The notes under the pieces are model-generated. The model did no database searches and was not told the origin of the DNA. It saw only the letters and a program-made list of their open reading frames with translations. Shown here one piece after another: positions 1-11,357 of a DNA stretch of 64,000 nt; position 1 is the stretch's first letter; every line of letters begins with the position of its first letter. Both the position numbers and the translations under genes were made by a program. This stretch comes from Ochotona curzoniae (taxonomy: Eukaryota > Chordata > Mammalia > Lagomorpha > Ochotonidae): NCBI RefSeq assembly GCF_017591425.1, contig NW_024465886.1, forward strand, positions 900,501-964,500. The letters run 5' to 3'.

Positions 1-231
1 CCAAGTGAGCGCAACGAGCCGATACTATGCCGATCCGAAGCCAGGAGCCTCTTCCGGGTCTCCCACGCGGGTGCAGGTTCCCAAAGCTTTGGGCCGTCCT
101 CTGCTGCTTTCCCAGGCCACAGGCAGGGAGCTGGAAGGGAAGCGGGGCTGCCGGGATTAGAACCGGCGCCCATATGGGATCCCGGGCGGCAAGGTGAGGA
201 CCTTTAACCACTTGCGCCACCGCGCCGGGCC
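1..231 (-). mobile_element. Lagomorph C-SINE (tRNA-derived), 3' part cut by window edge
   Basis: Reverse complement begins with the tRNA-like head GGCCCGGCGCGGTGGCGCA at 231 and runs through the B-box-like GGTTCTAATCCC and the CCCATATGGGCGC motif. It closely matches the full copy at 6115-6450, so it belongs to the same young subfamily. Like that copy it lacks the extra 'GGATCCAGGAACC'-type duplication seen in the 17720 copy. The A-rich tail lies off the window edge, so target-site duplications cannot be checked. Confidence 0.92.
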
Positions 232-859
232 CCATGCATCATTCTTTCATGAGACACATTTTTCCATGAGCTTTTTGGAACAGCCTCGTGTAATGCAGGT
301 TTTTCAGAGCTATGAATTAAAAGTCATACAAGTTCAACTCAGGAAAGAATGCTACCAAATTGAAAGTGGCTCCCACGATAATAGTCATTACTGAGTGGTT
401 CATTCAGGACCACCCCAGGGTGCTGGAAAGGCACGGTCGAGCAATATGCCAGGAGCCCACAAGCTCCACAGTGGGCATCACTCATTGTTTCCATTTTAGA
501 CATTCCATCCAATATGGAGACTCCCTGAAGAGTCATCACCTTCAGAAACTCTAGTTAGCATGATCAATCATTGCCTAAATGTGCGTTAATTCGTTTTCAG
601 AGGATTGATTTCAGCAGTTTACAGATTATAAAAATGATCTGTATTTTCATCAAATGGTAGTTTCGACAATCTCTGAAGTTTATAAAACTTAAGCCACTTG
701 GCCAGTGTTTCACAAGCTCAGTGTTTCTTTCAGAAGATGAAGATATCTGTTGTTGAAAACATCTTAGGATGAGGAGTATTTGTTGAACAGGAAAGACTAT
801 GGGTTCTGGGTTCAGTTTGAGTTGAGCCCAGAAATCCTAGAGCTTCTGTGTTATCTGAA

Positions 860-990
860 GAGCCTGGCTCACACTTCTAGGCCCCAGTGACTTACTCTGT
901 TGCATAAACTTTTAACACTCCTGTCGTCAGAAGTGAATGCAGTGACCTATGGCACACATCTGACAGTGCCGAGCACATAGTAGAGAAGAA
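860..990 (-). mobile_element. MIR-like ancient SINE fragment
   Basis: The stretch reads like a decayed reverse MIR. GAGCCTGGCTCACACTT is followed by a 'gtgacttactctgt' equivalent and ends in 'gtgccgagcacatagtag', which matches the MIR 3' motif 'gtgcctggcacatagtag'. MIR is a mammal-wide, long-inactive SINE. Boundaries are approximate. Confidence 0.5.
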
Positions 991-1644
991 ACAGCCATAC
1001 TGCCTAGGCTGAGTATTCCTAACTTGAAAAACCTCAAGTCTAATATGTTCCCAAAGCTAGAGCATTTTGGAGTTGATGGGATGCACTAAGTGGAAAATTC
1101 CACACCTGACCTCCTTGGCAGGTCGTAATCAGAATGCAAGGACGCAGCGCACAGCTCCCGCTGTGTCCCAGGGGAGAAAGGCCTGCCCACAGTTTTCCAC
1201 TGAGTTGTATCTTGCTCAACACAAGCCTGTCTCATGAAATGGCACAAGTGTCTGGACGGGCCGCTGGCAGGCACGGGAGCCTGGAATACTTTATTATGTG
1301 TATGTGAATATTCCAATATCCAGGGCCGCTGGAGATCTGCACCCCCTCCAGTCCAAAACATTTCAGATAATGGGTATTAATCTGTCACCGTGTTGTTATT
1401 TGCTTTAGGCTCTGAAAGAAATTATAAAAGCATTTTGGCTAACATTGGAAGGATGCTCTGAATTGTGTCTTAGTAGAATTTTGCAGAAAGCCAGATTATA
1501 CTTTTTCCCATTAGCGTATTTGGATAATTCCAGAAGTTCTGACTTCATAGCCCACTGACTGACAGGCGAATCTAAAGTCGCATTGCAGTCTGTTAATACC
1601 CCTGCTCTCTCATTACTGAGTCAGTGTATGTCTTAGTCCGGTAT

Positions 1645-1750
1645 ACCTATGTCCTCTGCCTCGGTGTCCTCATCTGTCAGCTGGACCCAGCAATTCCTAG
1701 TTCACAGGGACTGACTGAAGGAGTGAATTGATATGAAGGCCCTGCAGAAA
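1645..1750 (-). mobile_element. MIR-like ancient SINE fragment (weak)
   Basis: 'Cctcggtgtcctcatctgtcagctgg' resembles the reverse MIR core 'cctcagtttcctcatctgtaaaatgg', followed by a degraded 'gagtgaattgatatgaaggccctg'. Only the core is convincing. Confidence 0.4.
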
Positions 1751-2587
1751 GCTCATGAAACATGCATGCTGTGGAAACACAGTGCATGCATCTCAGTGAT
1801 GTATGTGTGTGTGTGTGCGCCCGCGTGCAATGAAATAAACATGGTAACTCGACCTTACGCGACCCTTCAGTTTTAAGTAATTCAAGTGCCTGTTGTCAGA
1901 GCGAGACTGTGTTTGCTATTGTTACTCGTCCTGCAGTGAGGTCTCGCTTGCTGTAGCTATGAGATAAACTTTTCCAGTGGATGGAAATCAGAATGTCTGA
2001 CCTTGCAGTCAGCATGAAACCTAAGCCTTGCTCATGATCTAACTGTAAAATCTTGGTGAAACCATTAACTTAGCTGAGCCTGAAGTTTTGTAATCTGTGA
2101 CTTTGAAGTAGATAGGGTTGTCTTACTTGATGTTTGTAAGGGAGGGAAAAAATAATAAAGAAGAATCTAGCATTAAGTTAGAGATCTTTGTGGAAATCAT
2201 AATTCCTTATTGAAATCAGTGGCGGGGCAGTGATGAGCCTGCTTCTCCTCCCGAGAGTGCAGAGATGTGCCGTGGGTCTTTGCAGCGGGAGCTCTGGCTG
2301 CCCGAGTCCACCGGTCACTGGTGTCTGTTGAACTTCAGCAGAAGTCAGATTGTGGAGCACACCTCGAGGTGCCAGCCCGAGGAGAGGCGGCCATTTCTCT
2401 GTCCTGAAATGTGGCAGGGCGTGTGGTTCGCCTGGAGTTGGGCTCTCAAGTCTTGGCTGTCTTCATCATGGAGAGACAGCAGGCAAGTAAGACCAGGGAC
2501 AGTGTGCCAGTTTTGAGAGTCTGACCCCTCTGAAACAACGGAATTACCAAAGACACAGTCAAGGAAAAATGGTTGTTTCTAAATTTG

Positions 2588-2868
2588 TATTTGTGTATTT
2601 GAAAGACAGAGACAAGACACGGAGATATTCCGTCTGGTAGTTTATAGCTGAAAGGCTTGCTGCAGCTGGGAACCCCATCAGACTCTGACAAAAGTGAATG
2701 GCAGGGACCCCGTTATTTGCTCTATCATTTACTGAATCTCAGGGTTCGCAAAGCAGGAAGCTGGAATTGGGCATCCAGCATGGGGTGGAGGTCCAGACCC
2801 TAAGGCAGTACTCCACTATGGCGTGGATTTACCCCATGCTGCAGCTTACCCGCTAAGCCAAGGCTTAC
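2588..2868 (-). mobile_element. Old lagomorph C-SINE, degraded
   Basis: Order of landmarks on the reverse strand is that of a C-SINE. A tRNA-like head ends near 2868 (GCCTTGGCTTAGCGGGTAAG), with a middle GCTTCCTGCTTTGCGAACC and a 3' end with TCTGTCTTTCAAATACACAAAT near 2588-2620. Divergence is high compared with the copies at 6115 and 17720, so this is an old insertion. Confidence 0.6.
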
Positions 2869-3528
2869 CACTAGAATCACATTATCAAGAGTCTTCACAC
2901 AAAAGACGAAGCAATGGACTACATGTCTGTAGAACTTGCTTTACTTGTACAAAGTGAACTGTGCCATGCCTTTCAGGCTTAGCAATCGAGGGACGCCTCA
3001 GCCTTACCCTGTCCCCTGCCTTTCCCACCAACCCTCCTCCTTCCTTCCTTCTCAGTCCTTACAAGAACTCACTTTTGATTTGCTGTGGTTCTCCAGGATA
3101 CTGTGTTGTAACTCCAGGTACCCCTCCGCCCCCTTGTCCCTGCTCCCTCCCTGCTTGCCCTTCAGGGAGTTCCAGCCTTACCTTTCTGCTGTTTAGGCAT
3201 TGCACGGCGTCGGAGCTATGGGCAGAAGTAGAAAAAGCAGAGTCACCAGGCCATATTCACTGTGTCCTTGGGAGGTCTCCCGTGACTTCACAGGCGTGTC
3301 CCGCGGCCTTTGTGACATTGAGAATGTGGAATTCAACGCCTGTGTTCCCTCGGATGCTAATCGTACAGGATCTGCTGTCCTGTAAGGGAACAGCCCATCT
3401 CCTCGCCTCAAGGAAAATGTAAATGTCCCCCTTTACCTCAGATACGTGAAGGAAACAATATGGAAACAATAATCTTAGCTACTTCCCTGTAGCCCTTGAA
3501 CCTTTTTACCCAATTAACTATGTAAGGA

Positions 3529-3612
3529 TTGTCAATAAAAAACAAACAAACAAAATAAAGGGCAATGAAATTTGCAAATCAAAAAAAAAAAAAACGGAAA
3601 AAAAGAAAAATG
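3529..3612 (+). repeat. A-rich low-complexity tract
   Basis: An A-rich stretch with CAATAAA, repeated AACA units and a run of 14 A, directly upstream of the 48-bp minisatellite. It could be the tail of an old retroelement, but no body is recognisable upstream. Confidence 0.6.
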
Positions 3613-3632
3613 TAGGCTAGAGAATTCCGGCT

Positions 3633-4303
3633 GCAGACCCCTGGCGTGCTCTCGCACCTGTCCGTGTGTCAGGTGAACCCGCAGACCCCTGGCGTGCTCC
3701 CGCACCTGTCCGTGTGTCAGGTGAACCCGCAGACCCCTGGCGTGTTCCCGTGCCTGCCCGTGTGTCAGGTGAACCCGCAGACCCCTGGCGTGCTCTCGCA
3801 CCTGTCCGTGTGTCAGGTGAACCCGCAGACCCCTGGCGTGCTTCCGCACCTGCCCGTGTGTCAGGTGAACCCGCAGACCCCTGGCATGCTCCCGCATCTG
3901 CCCGCGTGTCAGGTGAACCCGCAGACCCCTGGCGTGTTCCCGTGCCTGCCCGTGTGTCAGGTGAACCCGCAGACCCCTGGCATGCTCTCACACCTGCCAG
4001 TGTGTCAGGTGAACCCGCAGACCCCTGGCATGCTCTCGCACCTGCCCGTGTGTCAGGTGAACCCGCAGACCCCTGGCATGCTCCCGCATCTGCCCGCGTG
4101 TCAGGTGAACCCGCAGACCCCTGGCATGCTCCCGCACCTGCCCGTGTGTCAGGTGAACCCGCAGACCCCTGGCATGCTCTCACACCTGCCAGTGTGTCAG
4201 GTGAACCCGCAGACCCCTGGCGTGCTCCCGCACCTGCCCGTGTGTCGGGTGAACCCGCAGACCCCTGGCGTGCTCCCGCACCTGCCCGTGTGTCGGGTGA
4301 ACT
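3633..4303. repeat. 48-bp minisatellite, 14 units
   Basis: Fourteen tandem copies with an exact 48-bp period, anchored on GCAGACCCCT at 3633, 3681, 3729 and so on to 4257. Because 48 is divisible by three, several frames stay open on both strands; they spell 16-residue protein-like repeats but have no other sign of coding. Variant units recur four units apart (3729 and 3921; 3873 and 4065; 3969 and 4161), which shows a 192-bp higher-order repeat. Many units carry four C-runs of three or more on the + strand (G-runs on the - strand), giving G-quadruplex/i-motif potential. The array is CpG-rich, unlike its surroundings. Confidence 0.97.
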
Positions 4304-4734
4304 CTTCCTTATTTCTCATCTTCCTCTAAGACTCCGCATTTCTTCCCCGCAATAGTTGGTATCTGACTCTGGGCAGTTGTGAAAGCAATATGGAATAAAT
4401 GGGTCACCAAACTAGAAATTAAATAACAGTGATTACAACTTCAAATATTTTGTTTCCAGGGAGATTTGGTATCTCTTAAACCATCAAAGGCATTGAACTT
4501 TCAGTGCCAAGCAAAAGGCTTGACAGACTTGCTACCAGCAAAAGTATCTCAGCAGTTAAATGCAGCATGTTCTGCTTGGACACAGTTGTAATGACAAGCG
4601 CCCATTTAAAGTGGGACTACAAGGAATTAAAACTGGAAATGATGTTTTTCACATTTCTAGACAGGAAAATAGAGAAATTTCCCACCACCGGCTTGAGAGC
4701 AAGGCATTAAAACTACTGTTAAAATAGATTCTGT

Positions 4735-4882
4735 GGGGCCTGGTGCAGTAGCCTAGCAGCTAAAGTCCTCACCTTGCACGCACCTGGATCCCATATGGGC
4801 ACCAGTTCCAAACCCAGTCGCATTAAGCTACTTCCTACCTCTGAGGCTGCATGTGGAGCAGTTAAGGCACATGGCGCTGCAA
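4735..4882 (+). mobile_element. Old lagomorph C-SINE, 5' half
   Basis: The tRNA-like head GGGGCCTGGTGCAGTAGCCT is followed by 'agcagctaaagtcctcaccttg' and the family hallmark GGATCCCATATGGGCACC. The 3' half is not recognisable, so the element is truncated or scrambled after about 4830. Confidence 0.75.
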
Positions 4883-5476
4883 ATTTCTCTTAACCCATGT
4901 TGGAAAAAATCTTGTCTTCTGCTGGAATGGGTCTACATGAAGCACGCCATATTGTTTCAGAGTGCAAAGGCAAATGTTTGATCATATGCAGAGCGAACTT
5001 TGCCAATATCTACTGTTCCCCTTCTGGAATCATTTTTATAGGTAGTCAAATCAATATTGAGGTATCTGAGAGTCCAGCACTGCACTTCCGGTGCATGCAT
5101 ATAGCACTTTTAGCTCCTCAGAATTCCTTGAGATGCAGCGAACTACGATAGTACTATGTCCCTTTGTTTTCTGTTTCCGCTAAGTGGATCTGAAGCTTCT
5201 ATTTCTAAAAACATAGAGGTTCTGGATCCGTGTGATTTCCCAGTGCCAAAAATACAGCAATAGATTATCCTCTGTTGGATTGATTGCCTGACTTGTGTTA
5301 CGTGCACACGTTTTCTGATTAGAGGAGATGCTGCCAGAGCATGAACGCTGAATCAACTCAAAGCTTGAAACCTTTCTCATTGCCCCTAGCCTACAATTTC
5401 AGGTGTTAAGATACTACAGGAAGCTGGAATTGACCGTCAGCAGGCTGTGTGTCCCACGCTCTGCTGCCCAGGGCTT

Positions 5477-5520
5477 TCATCCCATCCGATCCTATCCTAT
5501 CCGTTCCTATCCTATCCTGT
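5477..5520. repeat. (TATCC)n imperfect microsatellite
   Basis: Seven or eight imperfect pentamers of the CCTAT/CCGAT/CCGTT type in a row. It is a small simple repeat with no evident function. Confidence 0.8.
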
Positions 5521-6104
5521 ATAAAGTGGATCATTTCATATTTCCAGTAGTGTTTTATTAGATTTATGAACTCTTATTGATATACATATTGTATATATTA
5601 CTCTGCTTGAAGTGTATACACACACGTGTACACTTGTGGATACATTTATAAATGCACAGAAGCACTCCCTGCAGTGAGATCTACATCAGATAAAAACTGT
5701 GTCGGCAGTCAGAAGATGTCTCACTTTCTCTCATTTTGTAAAAACATGTTCAACGCGTACAGACTGCTCCTGGGGCCACCAGAGCTCCTGGCTTCGCGCG
5801 GCTAGCGCGGTGAGGAGAGGCCGTTGGTTCCCTGCTGCCCCTCTGTGGGCAGCTGGCCGGCCTCTGTCTGCGGTCTGCCTGAGTGAGCTGTTTTAATTGG
5901 GAGCCATGAATCTTCTGGCTGTGGGAACTCATTTCTTGGATAATTCTGAGATAGTCTCTTGAGTCATTTCCGTTTCCTGTCCTCTTTCGTGTCCGTCCTG
6001 GGTCCTGATCATTTCCTCCTGCCTTGGTCAGGTCCCTTTCATGTTGTCAGCTGCCAGTTGTGTTATGTTTATCTTCTGCACTTGCTGCTTATCCATCATC
6101 ATTT

Positions 6105-6460
6105 GAATTATTACTTTTTTTTTTTTTAAAGATTTATTTTTATTATTTTTTCATTGGAAAGGCGGATATACAGAGAGGAGAGACAGAGAGGAAGATCTTC
6201 CGTCCGATGATTCACTCCCCAAGTGAGCGCAACGGGCCGATACCACGCCGATCCGAAGCCAGGAGCCTCCTCCGGGTCTCCCACGCGGGTGCAGGGTCCC
6301 AAAGCTTTGGGCCGTCCTCGACTGCTTTCCCGGGCCACAGGCAGGGAGCTGGAAGGGAAGCGGGGCCGCCGGGATTAGAACCAGCGCCCATATGGGATCC
6401 CGGGCGTGCAAGGCGAGGACCTCAACCGCTTGCGCCACCGCGCCGGGCCCGAATTATTAC
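6105..6460 (-). mobile_element. Full-length young lagomorph C-SINE with target-site duplications
   Basis: The element body is 6115-6450, flanked by perfect 10-bp direct repeats GAATTATTAC at 6105-6114 and 6451-6460. The reverse strand starts with GGGCCCGGCGCGGTGGCGCA and has a polymerase III B-box-like GGTTCTAATCC. It continues with CCCATATGGGCGC, GGAAAGCAGTCGAGGACGGC and a TCTCTGTCTCTCCTCTCTG tract, and ends in an AAATAAATCTTTAAA tail. Intact duplications and many CpGs indicate a recent insertion. Confidence 0.97.
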
Positions 6461-7845
6461 ATTTTAATTTCCAGAGACTTCTTTGGTCTTTTCATAAGCC
6501 TGTGGTGGCTTCCTGGAGTTGGTTTCTTACCTCTTCAATCACTTCATTCATGTTTAGCACCTTAGATGTAGCTTCCTCTGTATCTTTTCATTGTATTATC
6601 CTGGGGACATTGGGCATCTGCCCGATTCTGTGTTGACTCTCCCTGAGATGGATGTCTTCCTTGTGCATCTGTGACTGTTTTTATTCTGAAATACTTCTCC
6701 CCATCTGTATTGCTCGTGCATTCTTCCACAAAGGATTTAAGCTGGCTTCTACCTGGAGGCGCCCTTCAGCCGGTTGTGTGTCTATGCTGAGTCTTCAAGT
6801 TGGCATTTCTGAAAGGACAGTAGTAGTGTAGTGTGGACTGAAGCCAGTGTAAGCCTCAACTCGTGTGGAACATGCTCCTGGTAGGATTTCCCCCATTTGC
6901 CATTGCCAAGGACCAGGTAGCAGGCTTCCTCACTGTTTTCAAAGCTGCTGTGTTAGAAGAACTGCCAGTAAGCTTCCACAAAGCAATCACATGAGATGCT
7001 TGGGATCTTGCAGGGTTTACAGGAAAACCAAGGACGCCAGTCATTTCTTACTACCTGATTTCCCTAGCTGCACTTTCTGCTTTGCTTGGGAATGTTCCGT
7101 TTCTCACTGCAATTCAGCAACCTGTGTCAAATGGCAATGTGTAGTTGCCTGATAGTTGACTTGTTCCCAGCCAGCAGCGGAAGGTTCTGTGTAGTTGGAC
7201 AGAAATGAGTGTCTGTATATATGGTTATACAGATGTTTATCACTGTGTGTTTCTGTAGAACATGTATGTGAGTCCTTGCCAGCGGCACCCAGTCACTGCT
7301 TATCTACCATACGTTCCCGTTTGGCAGTCACGGCATGCCCTTTGTCACTAGTCTTTTCAGAAGGCGAAGAAAGTGGCATGCAGTTATTACTGATTGAACT
7401 AACTGTAATTCCATGCTGCCTTATCTTAAAATTCCAATGACCTTGTGTAGAATTATGAATTCTCTGATAATCCAAATAATAGGGTGTGGGAAGCAATTGT
7501 GTTTTTATCCAGTGGCTATATTGGGATTTCTTACAGTGAAAATAATAAAAACATTGTAACAGTTGTCCAAATATAAATAGTGATAGAATGTAAAAATAAC
7601 TTCTTATGTACAAAGAACTGTGCTTAAGCTGCGTTTTAGAAAATCCAGTGATTTCCAAGTTTGTAGAAATTTCAAGAATGCTTCAAAAAGGGTGCATCCC
7701 TTTGGGCTCATGAAGCCTCTTTGGGTTAGGGGTTAAGAAAAGGATCGCCCCTTTTAAAATATCTGACACTGTGGGACACGGTCAGCAAGCATTGGCACAT
7801 GAAGTTGTAACCAGCGCGAACCAGCTGGGCAGCTCTTCCGTCTCC

Positions 7846-7871
7846 CTAACTCCTGGGCTCTCCTCTCCTAG
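7846..7871 (+). promoter_or_regulatory. TRPM3: 3' splice site of exon 1 of window
   Basis: A branch-point-like CTAAC, a C/T-rich tract and the acceptor TCCTAG, immediately before codon TAC (Tyr). Confidence 0.85.
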
Positions 7872-8135
<264 letters not shown>

Positions 8136-8602
8136 TGAGGGGCCTCTCTCTGGAGGTCTCCAGTACACCCCCTCCTTATTTCCTGCCCGGGCGCATCCAC
8201 TCTGAGCTGTGACTGATTCTCTCCCATTACTGTATAATTCAATCTCAGCCTAGAATTACTGACCGAAAAACGGTGGGTTGGAACATGTAACGGTTGACAG
8301 CACTGAATTTATAAAGTTGGCTAATGGAATCTCAGGGGGTATTCTCGATAGCTGAAATTTCCATATAAACATCCATAATTGTTTAAGCAATAATTTTGCT
8401 TTAAATTAGAAGCTCTGCCTCTGTCCTTTAAGCAGGTTCAAGATGGACTCCAAATAGCTTTCATTTTAGTAAAATGCCTTTACCATCTGGAACATAAATT
8501 GTGATGGCAAAATCAAATGAGATGTATCTATTATTTAAAATGTTTCATTAAATCATGCCTGTACCAATGGAATATTCACCTCACTCTGAATTCCAAATTG
8601 CT

Positions 8603-8604
8603 TG

Positions 8605-8652
<48 letters not shown>

Positions 8653-8654
8653 CC
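8603..8654. repeat. (TGCC)n microsatellite, 13 units
   Basis: Thirteen uninterrupted TGCC tetramers. A perfect tetranucleotide tract of this length is likely to be polymorphic in copy number. Confidence 0.95.
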
Positions 8655-10110
8655 AAACGGAACTAGGTGGTTGTCCAGGCATACTGTCGCATGATTTGCT
8701 ACTTAAGCTAAGTGCTTGTCTGCAGAACGTGGTTTCCATGCAGCCATAACGGGACGCGTGTCTGTCTGCTTCTGCCCTGTCTCCATGGCTTGATTCAGAA
8801 GTGCACAAGTGTAGCCTAAAGTTACTGCATCCTGTGCACAAGGCTTAGTCTGTACATGTGGACTTATGGGAAGTTAGTGTGGCACGGGGACCCCATGGGC
8901 TAAGTGGCATTGCAACACACACCTCAGGGTTGGGTGTGTTTATTTGTTTTGCACTCTAGGTGATGTTCAAGGGAGAAGTGCACAGAGAACTCTCAAAAAA
9001 TCTCTAGAATGTGAATATTCAGCACAAAAGATCGAATCAGTAATACCTTCAGACTGCTCATGCTGAACATTTTTAGGCAAAAGCCTGACACAGTCTATAA
9101 AGTGACTATATCTTATAAGGATCTGCTTTGTCAGTGCTATGCTGTGTATTCTAGTAATCGGATATCTGTGTGCTCCAAGTTTTATTCTCGGGAAAGGAGG
9201 TGTCACTTTCCTGGATTTAGTCCATGGCTTTCCTGTCATTCAGAGACACATTGCAAGAGCACGACAGATTCGAAGGAACCTGTAATCAATGCTTTTTCCA
9301 AGCACCTGGAATGTTACTGGTGTTTATGTTTTGATGCCAAAGCAAGGATACACCAGAAGGTTAGTGAAAAATTGGGATTAAAGGATAAATGTTAGAATGA
9401 AATCAAACCCATGTAGTTTATTTCATAACCTTTATGTTGCATGACTACATGGAGCTCTCTCATAGAACTGCTGTGGAAAGGACGTGCGAAGAATGAATCC
9501 AGGGCTGGTCCATCTCCTGAGTCATTTCTGGGTGGGGGTTTTGTGTGTAGTCCACAGTATAGAATCTGTGCTCTCCAGCTGCTGTTTAAGACACTGCTTT
9601 TCTAGCCATTCTCCTAAGGAATACTGCTGTTGGAGGAGACACCCGTCCGTGGGACGATAGGCCACACAGAGCCATTGGAGATGGAGAAGCTGCAATAGGT
9701 GACACTAGAGAGTAAAGGAAAGCCCACTCAGTGTTCCTATAGGAGATGGTGCTACTTAATGTCTCCTTGAGGAATGGGTGGTTAAAGGATTAGAGAATGA
9801 CTTATAAAAGCTGGGAGGTGTATTCTGTAACTTATAAACTGAATATTTGCTTTGTTCATCTTTGTGTTAAAAATTCAAAATGATCAAGCTAAAATGTATT
9901 TATAGATTCAACTGATGTCACAAAGTAAGCTATCGTTTTCTTTTTGAATGTGTTCATCATAGTATGTTTAAATAGGAAATGAGAGCAAGAGTAAAATGTC
10001 TGGGCTAAATTATTGTTTTAATGACTGCCTCATACGCTGTGTTGTTTAAAGTGTGCCGTCAAGGTGGTGCTAGTCACATTAACAAATCCTGATGCTGATA
10101 CGAAGGACTC

Positions 10111-10383
10111 TGCCGGTAGGTGTTGGGCAGAGCGGTTGAGAAGCCACTAGGGATGTCAGCATTGCCTGTTAGGCTGCCTGGTTCGAATCCTAGCTTTTCT
10201 GTGGTTCCAGTTCCCTGCTAGCCTGCACTCTAGGGGTAAGGATGCGGGTCCCTGCCACCCATGCAGAACACACTGCATGAGTCTCAGACTTTGGCCTGGC
10301 TGAGCCCTGGCTGCTGCAGCCATCTGTGGAGTGAATGGGTGTGTGTAATACCTCTCTCCAACTCTGCCTTAAAAGTAAGTTTT
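10111..10383 (+). mobile_element. Old lagomorph C-SINE
   Basis: Contains a tRNA-like internal promoter box GGTTCGAATCC near 10180 preceded by a degraded head. The body has 'gggtccctgccacccatg' and 'ccatctgtggagtgaatg', and the 3' pyrimidine tract is near 10350. It abuts the next SINE head to tail. Confidence 0.6.
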
Positions 10384-10643
10384 GGGCCTGGCATGATAAT
10401 CTAGTGGGTAAATCCTTACCTTACATCTACAAGGATCCCATATGGGCACCAGTTCACTCCACTTCCCTTCCCTTCCAGTTTCTTGCTTGTGAGCCAAAGC
10501 CTTGGGACCCTGTACCACATGGGAAACTTACAAGAAGCTCCTGGCTCAGTTCTGGGCGTTGCGGTTATTTGGGAAATGAACCAGCAGACAGAAGATCTTT
10601 CTGTCTCTGTAAATCTGACTTTCCAATAAAAATTAAAAAAAAT
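10384..10643 (+). mobile_element. Lagomorph C-SINE, intermediate age
   Basis: Starts with GGGCCTGGCATGATAATCTAG, has the hallmark GGATCCCATATGGGCACC, the AAGCCTTGGGACCCTG block and a 3' end CTGACTTTCCAATAAAAATT with an A-rich tail. Nearly full length (about 260 bp). It lies directly behind another C-SINE in the same orientation, forming a tandem pair. Confidence 0.8.
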
Positions 10644-10861
10644 GTTTAATACTTTTCAAAACTTGACAACAGAAGAACAATTCCTTGTTAAATAACTTTA
10701 TTCTTTTTATTAGACATTGGGTGGTTTATTAATGCAAAAGAAAACAATGAGTTAATATGCAATAGCAAATGGATGTGGCAAGATGATTACAGGTTTGGGT
10801 TTTCTTAATACATGTAGATTATAGAGAAATGTGTGAAAATATTAAATCTTTAAATGCATTG

Positions 10862-11096
10862 GACATAATTATTTGAAAGGCAGAGTTAGGGAAAGAGATC
10901 TTCTATTGGCTCATTCATTGTTCCAATGTCTGGATCAATTAAGGCCTGACCAAGCTTTGAAGATGCAGAGACCCAAGCACTTGGTCCATCTTCATGTGGT
11001 TTGCAGGTGCAGTCAGAGGTGACACAGCCAGAACTTGAACAGGTATGCCTATGGAGTATGTAGCCTCTGTCCAGTGCAGTTTAAGCCAGTTGCACA
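10862..11096 (-). mobile_element. Old lagomorph C-SINE next to an exon
   Basis: On the + strand it begins with the reversed tail side (ATTATTTGAAAGGCAGAG), then 'agatcttct', 'gcacttggtccatcttc' and ends with a reversed tRNA-like head near 11096. It is strongly diverged. Its end is only about 50 bp from the 3' splice site of the next exon. Confidence 0.6.
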
Positions 11097-11110
11097 GGAA
11101 GCTAGGATAC

Positions 11111-11357
<247 letters not shown>

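Larger units (their letters stand above)
1..7871 (+). other. TRPM3: Intron upstream of first visible exon (3' part)
   Basis: This is the downstream end of a TRPM3 intron whose donor lies before the window. It holds two young antisense C-SINEs (1-231 and 6115-6450), older SINE fragments, two MIR-like stretches, a 48-bp minisatellite (3633-4303), a short TATCC repeat and a CpG-rich patch at 5755-5870. The rest is unique non-coding sequence in which I see nothing. The 3' splice site is well formed. CTAAC at 7846-7850 is a good branch point about 22 nt upstream, followed by a pyrimidine tract and TCCTAG at 7866-7871. Confidence 0.9.

Noticed and set aside
2961..3422. 153-codon ORF
   Set aside because: Overlaps pyrimidine-rich intronic sequence, has no recognisable similarity, and conflicts with other open frames in the same place.
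3617..4355. Long ORFs (188-229 codons) on both strands encoding 16-residue repeats
   Set aside because: They arise because the 48-bp minisatellite unit is divisible by three. Both strands and several frames stay open at once, and there is no start context, splice link or sequence family to support coding.
5828..5850. Second CTCF-like site (CTGCCCCTCTGTGG)
   Set aside because: Three core mismatches against the consensus; much weaker than the motif at 54283.
9060..9395. 111-codon ORF in the intron between the first two exons
   Set aside because: No recognisable domain or splice linkage and ordinary intronic composition. ORFs of this length are expected by chance in 64 kb of six frames.
10140..10200. 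tRNA gene (GGTTCGAATCC box)
   Set aside because: The box belongs to a tRNA-derived SINE. No cloverleaf with paired acceptor stem and anticodon arm can be drawn.
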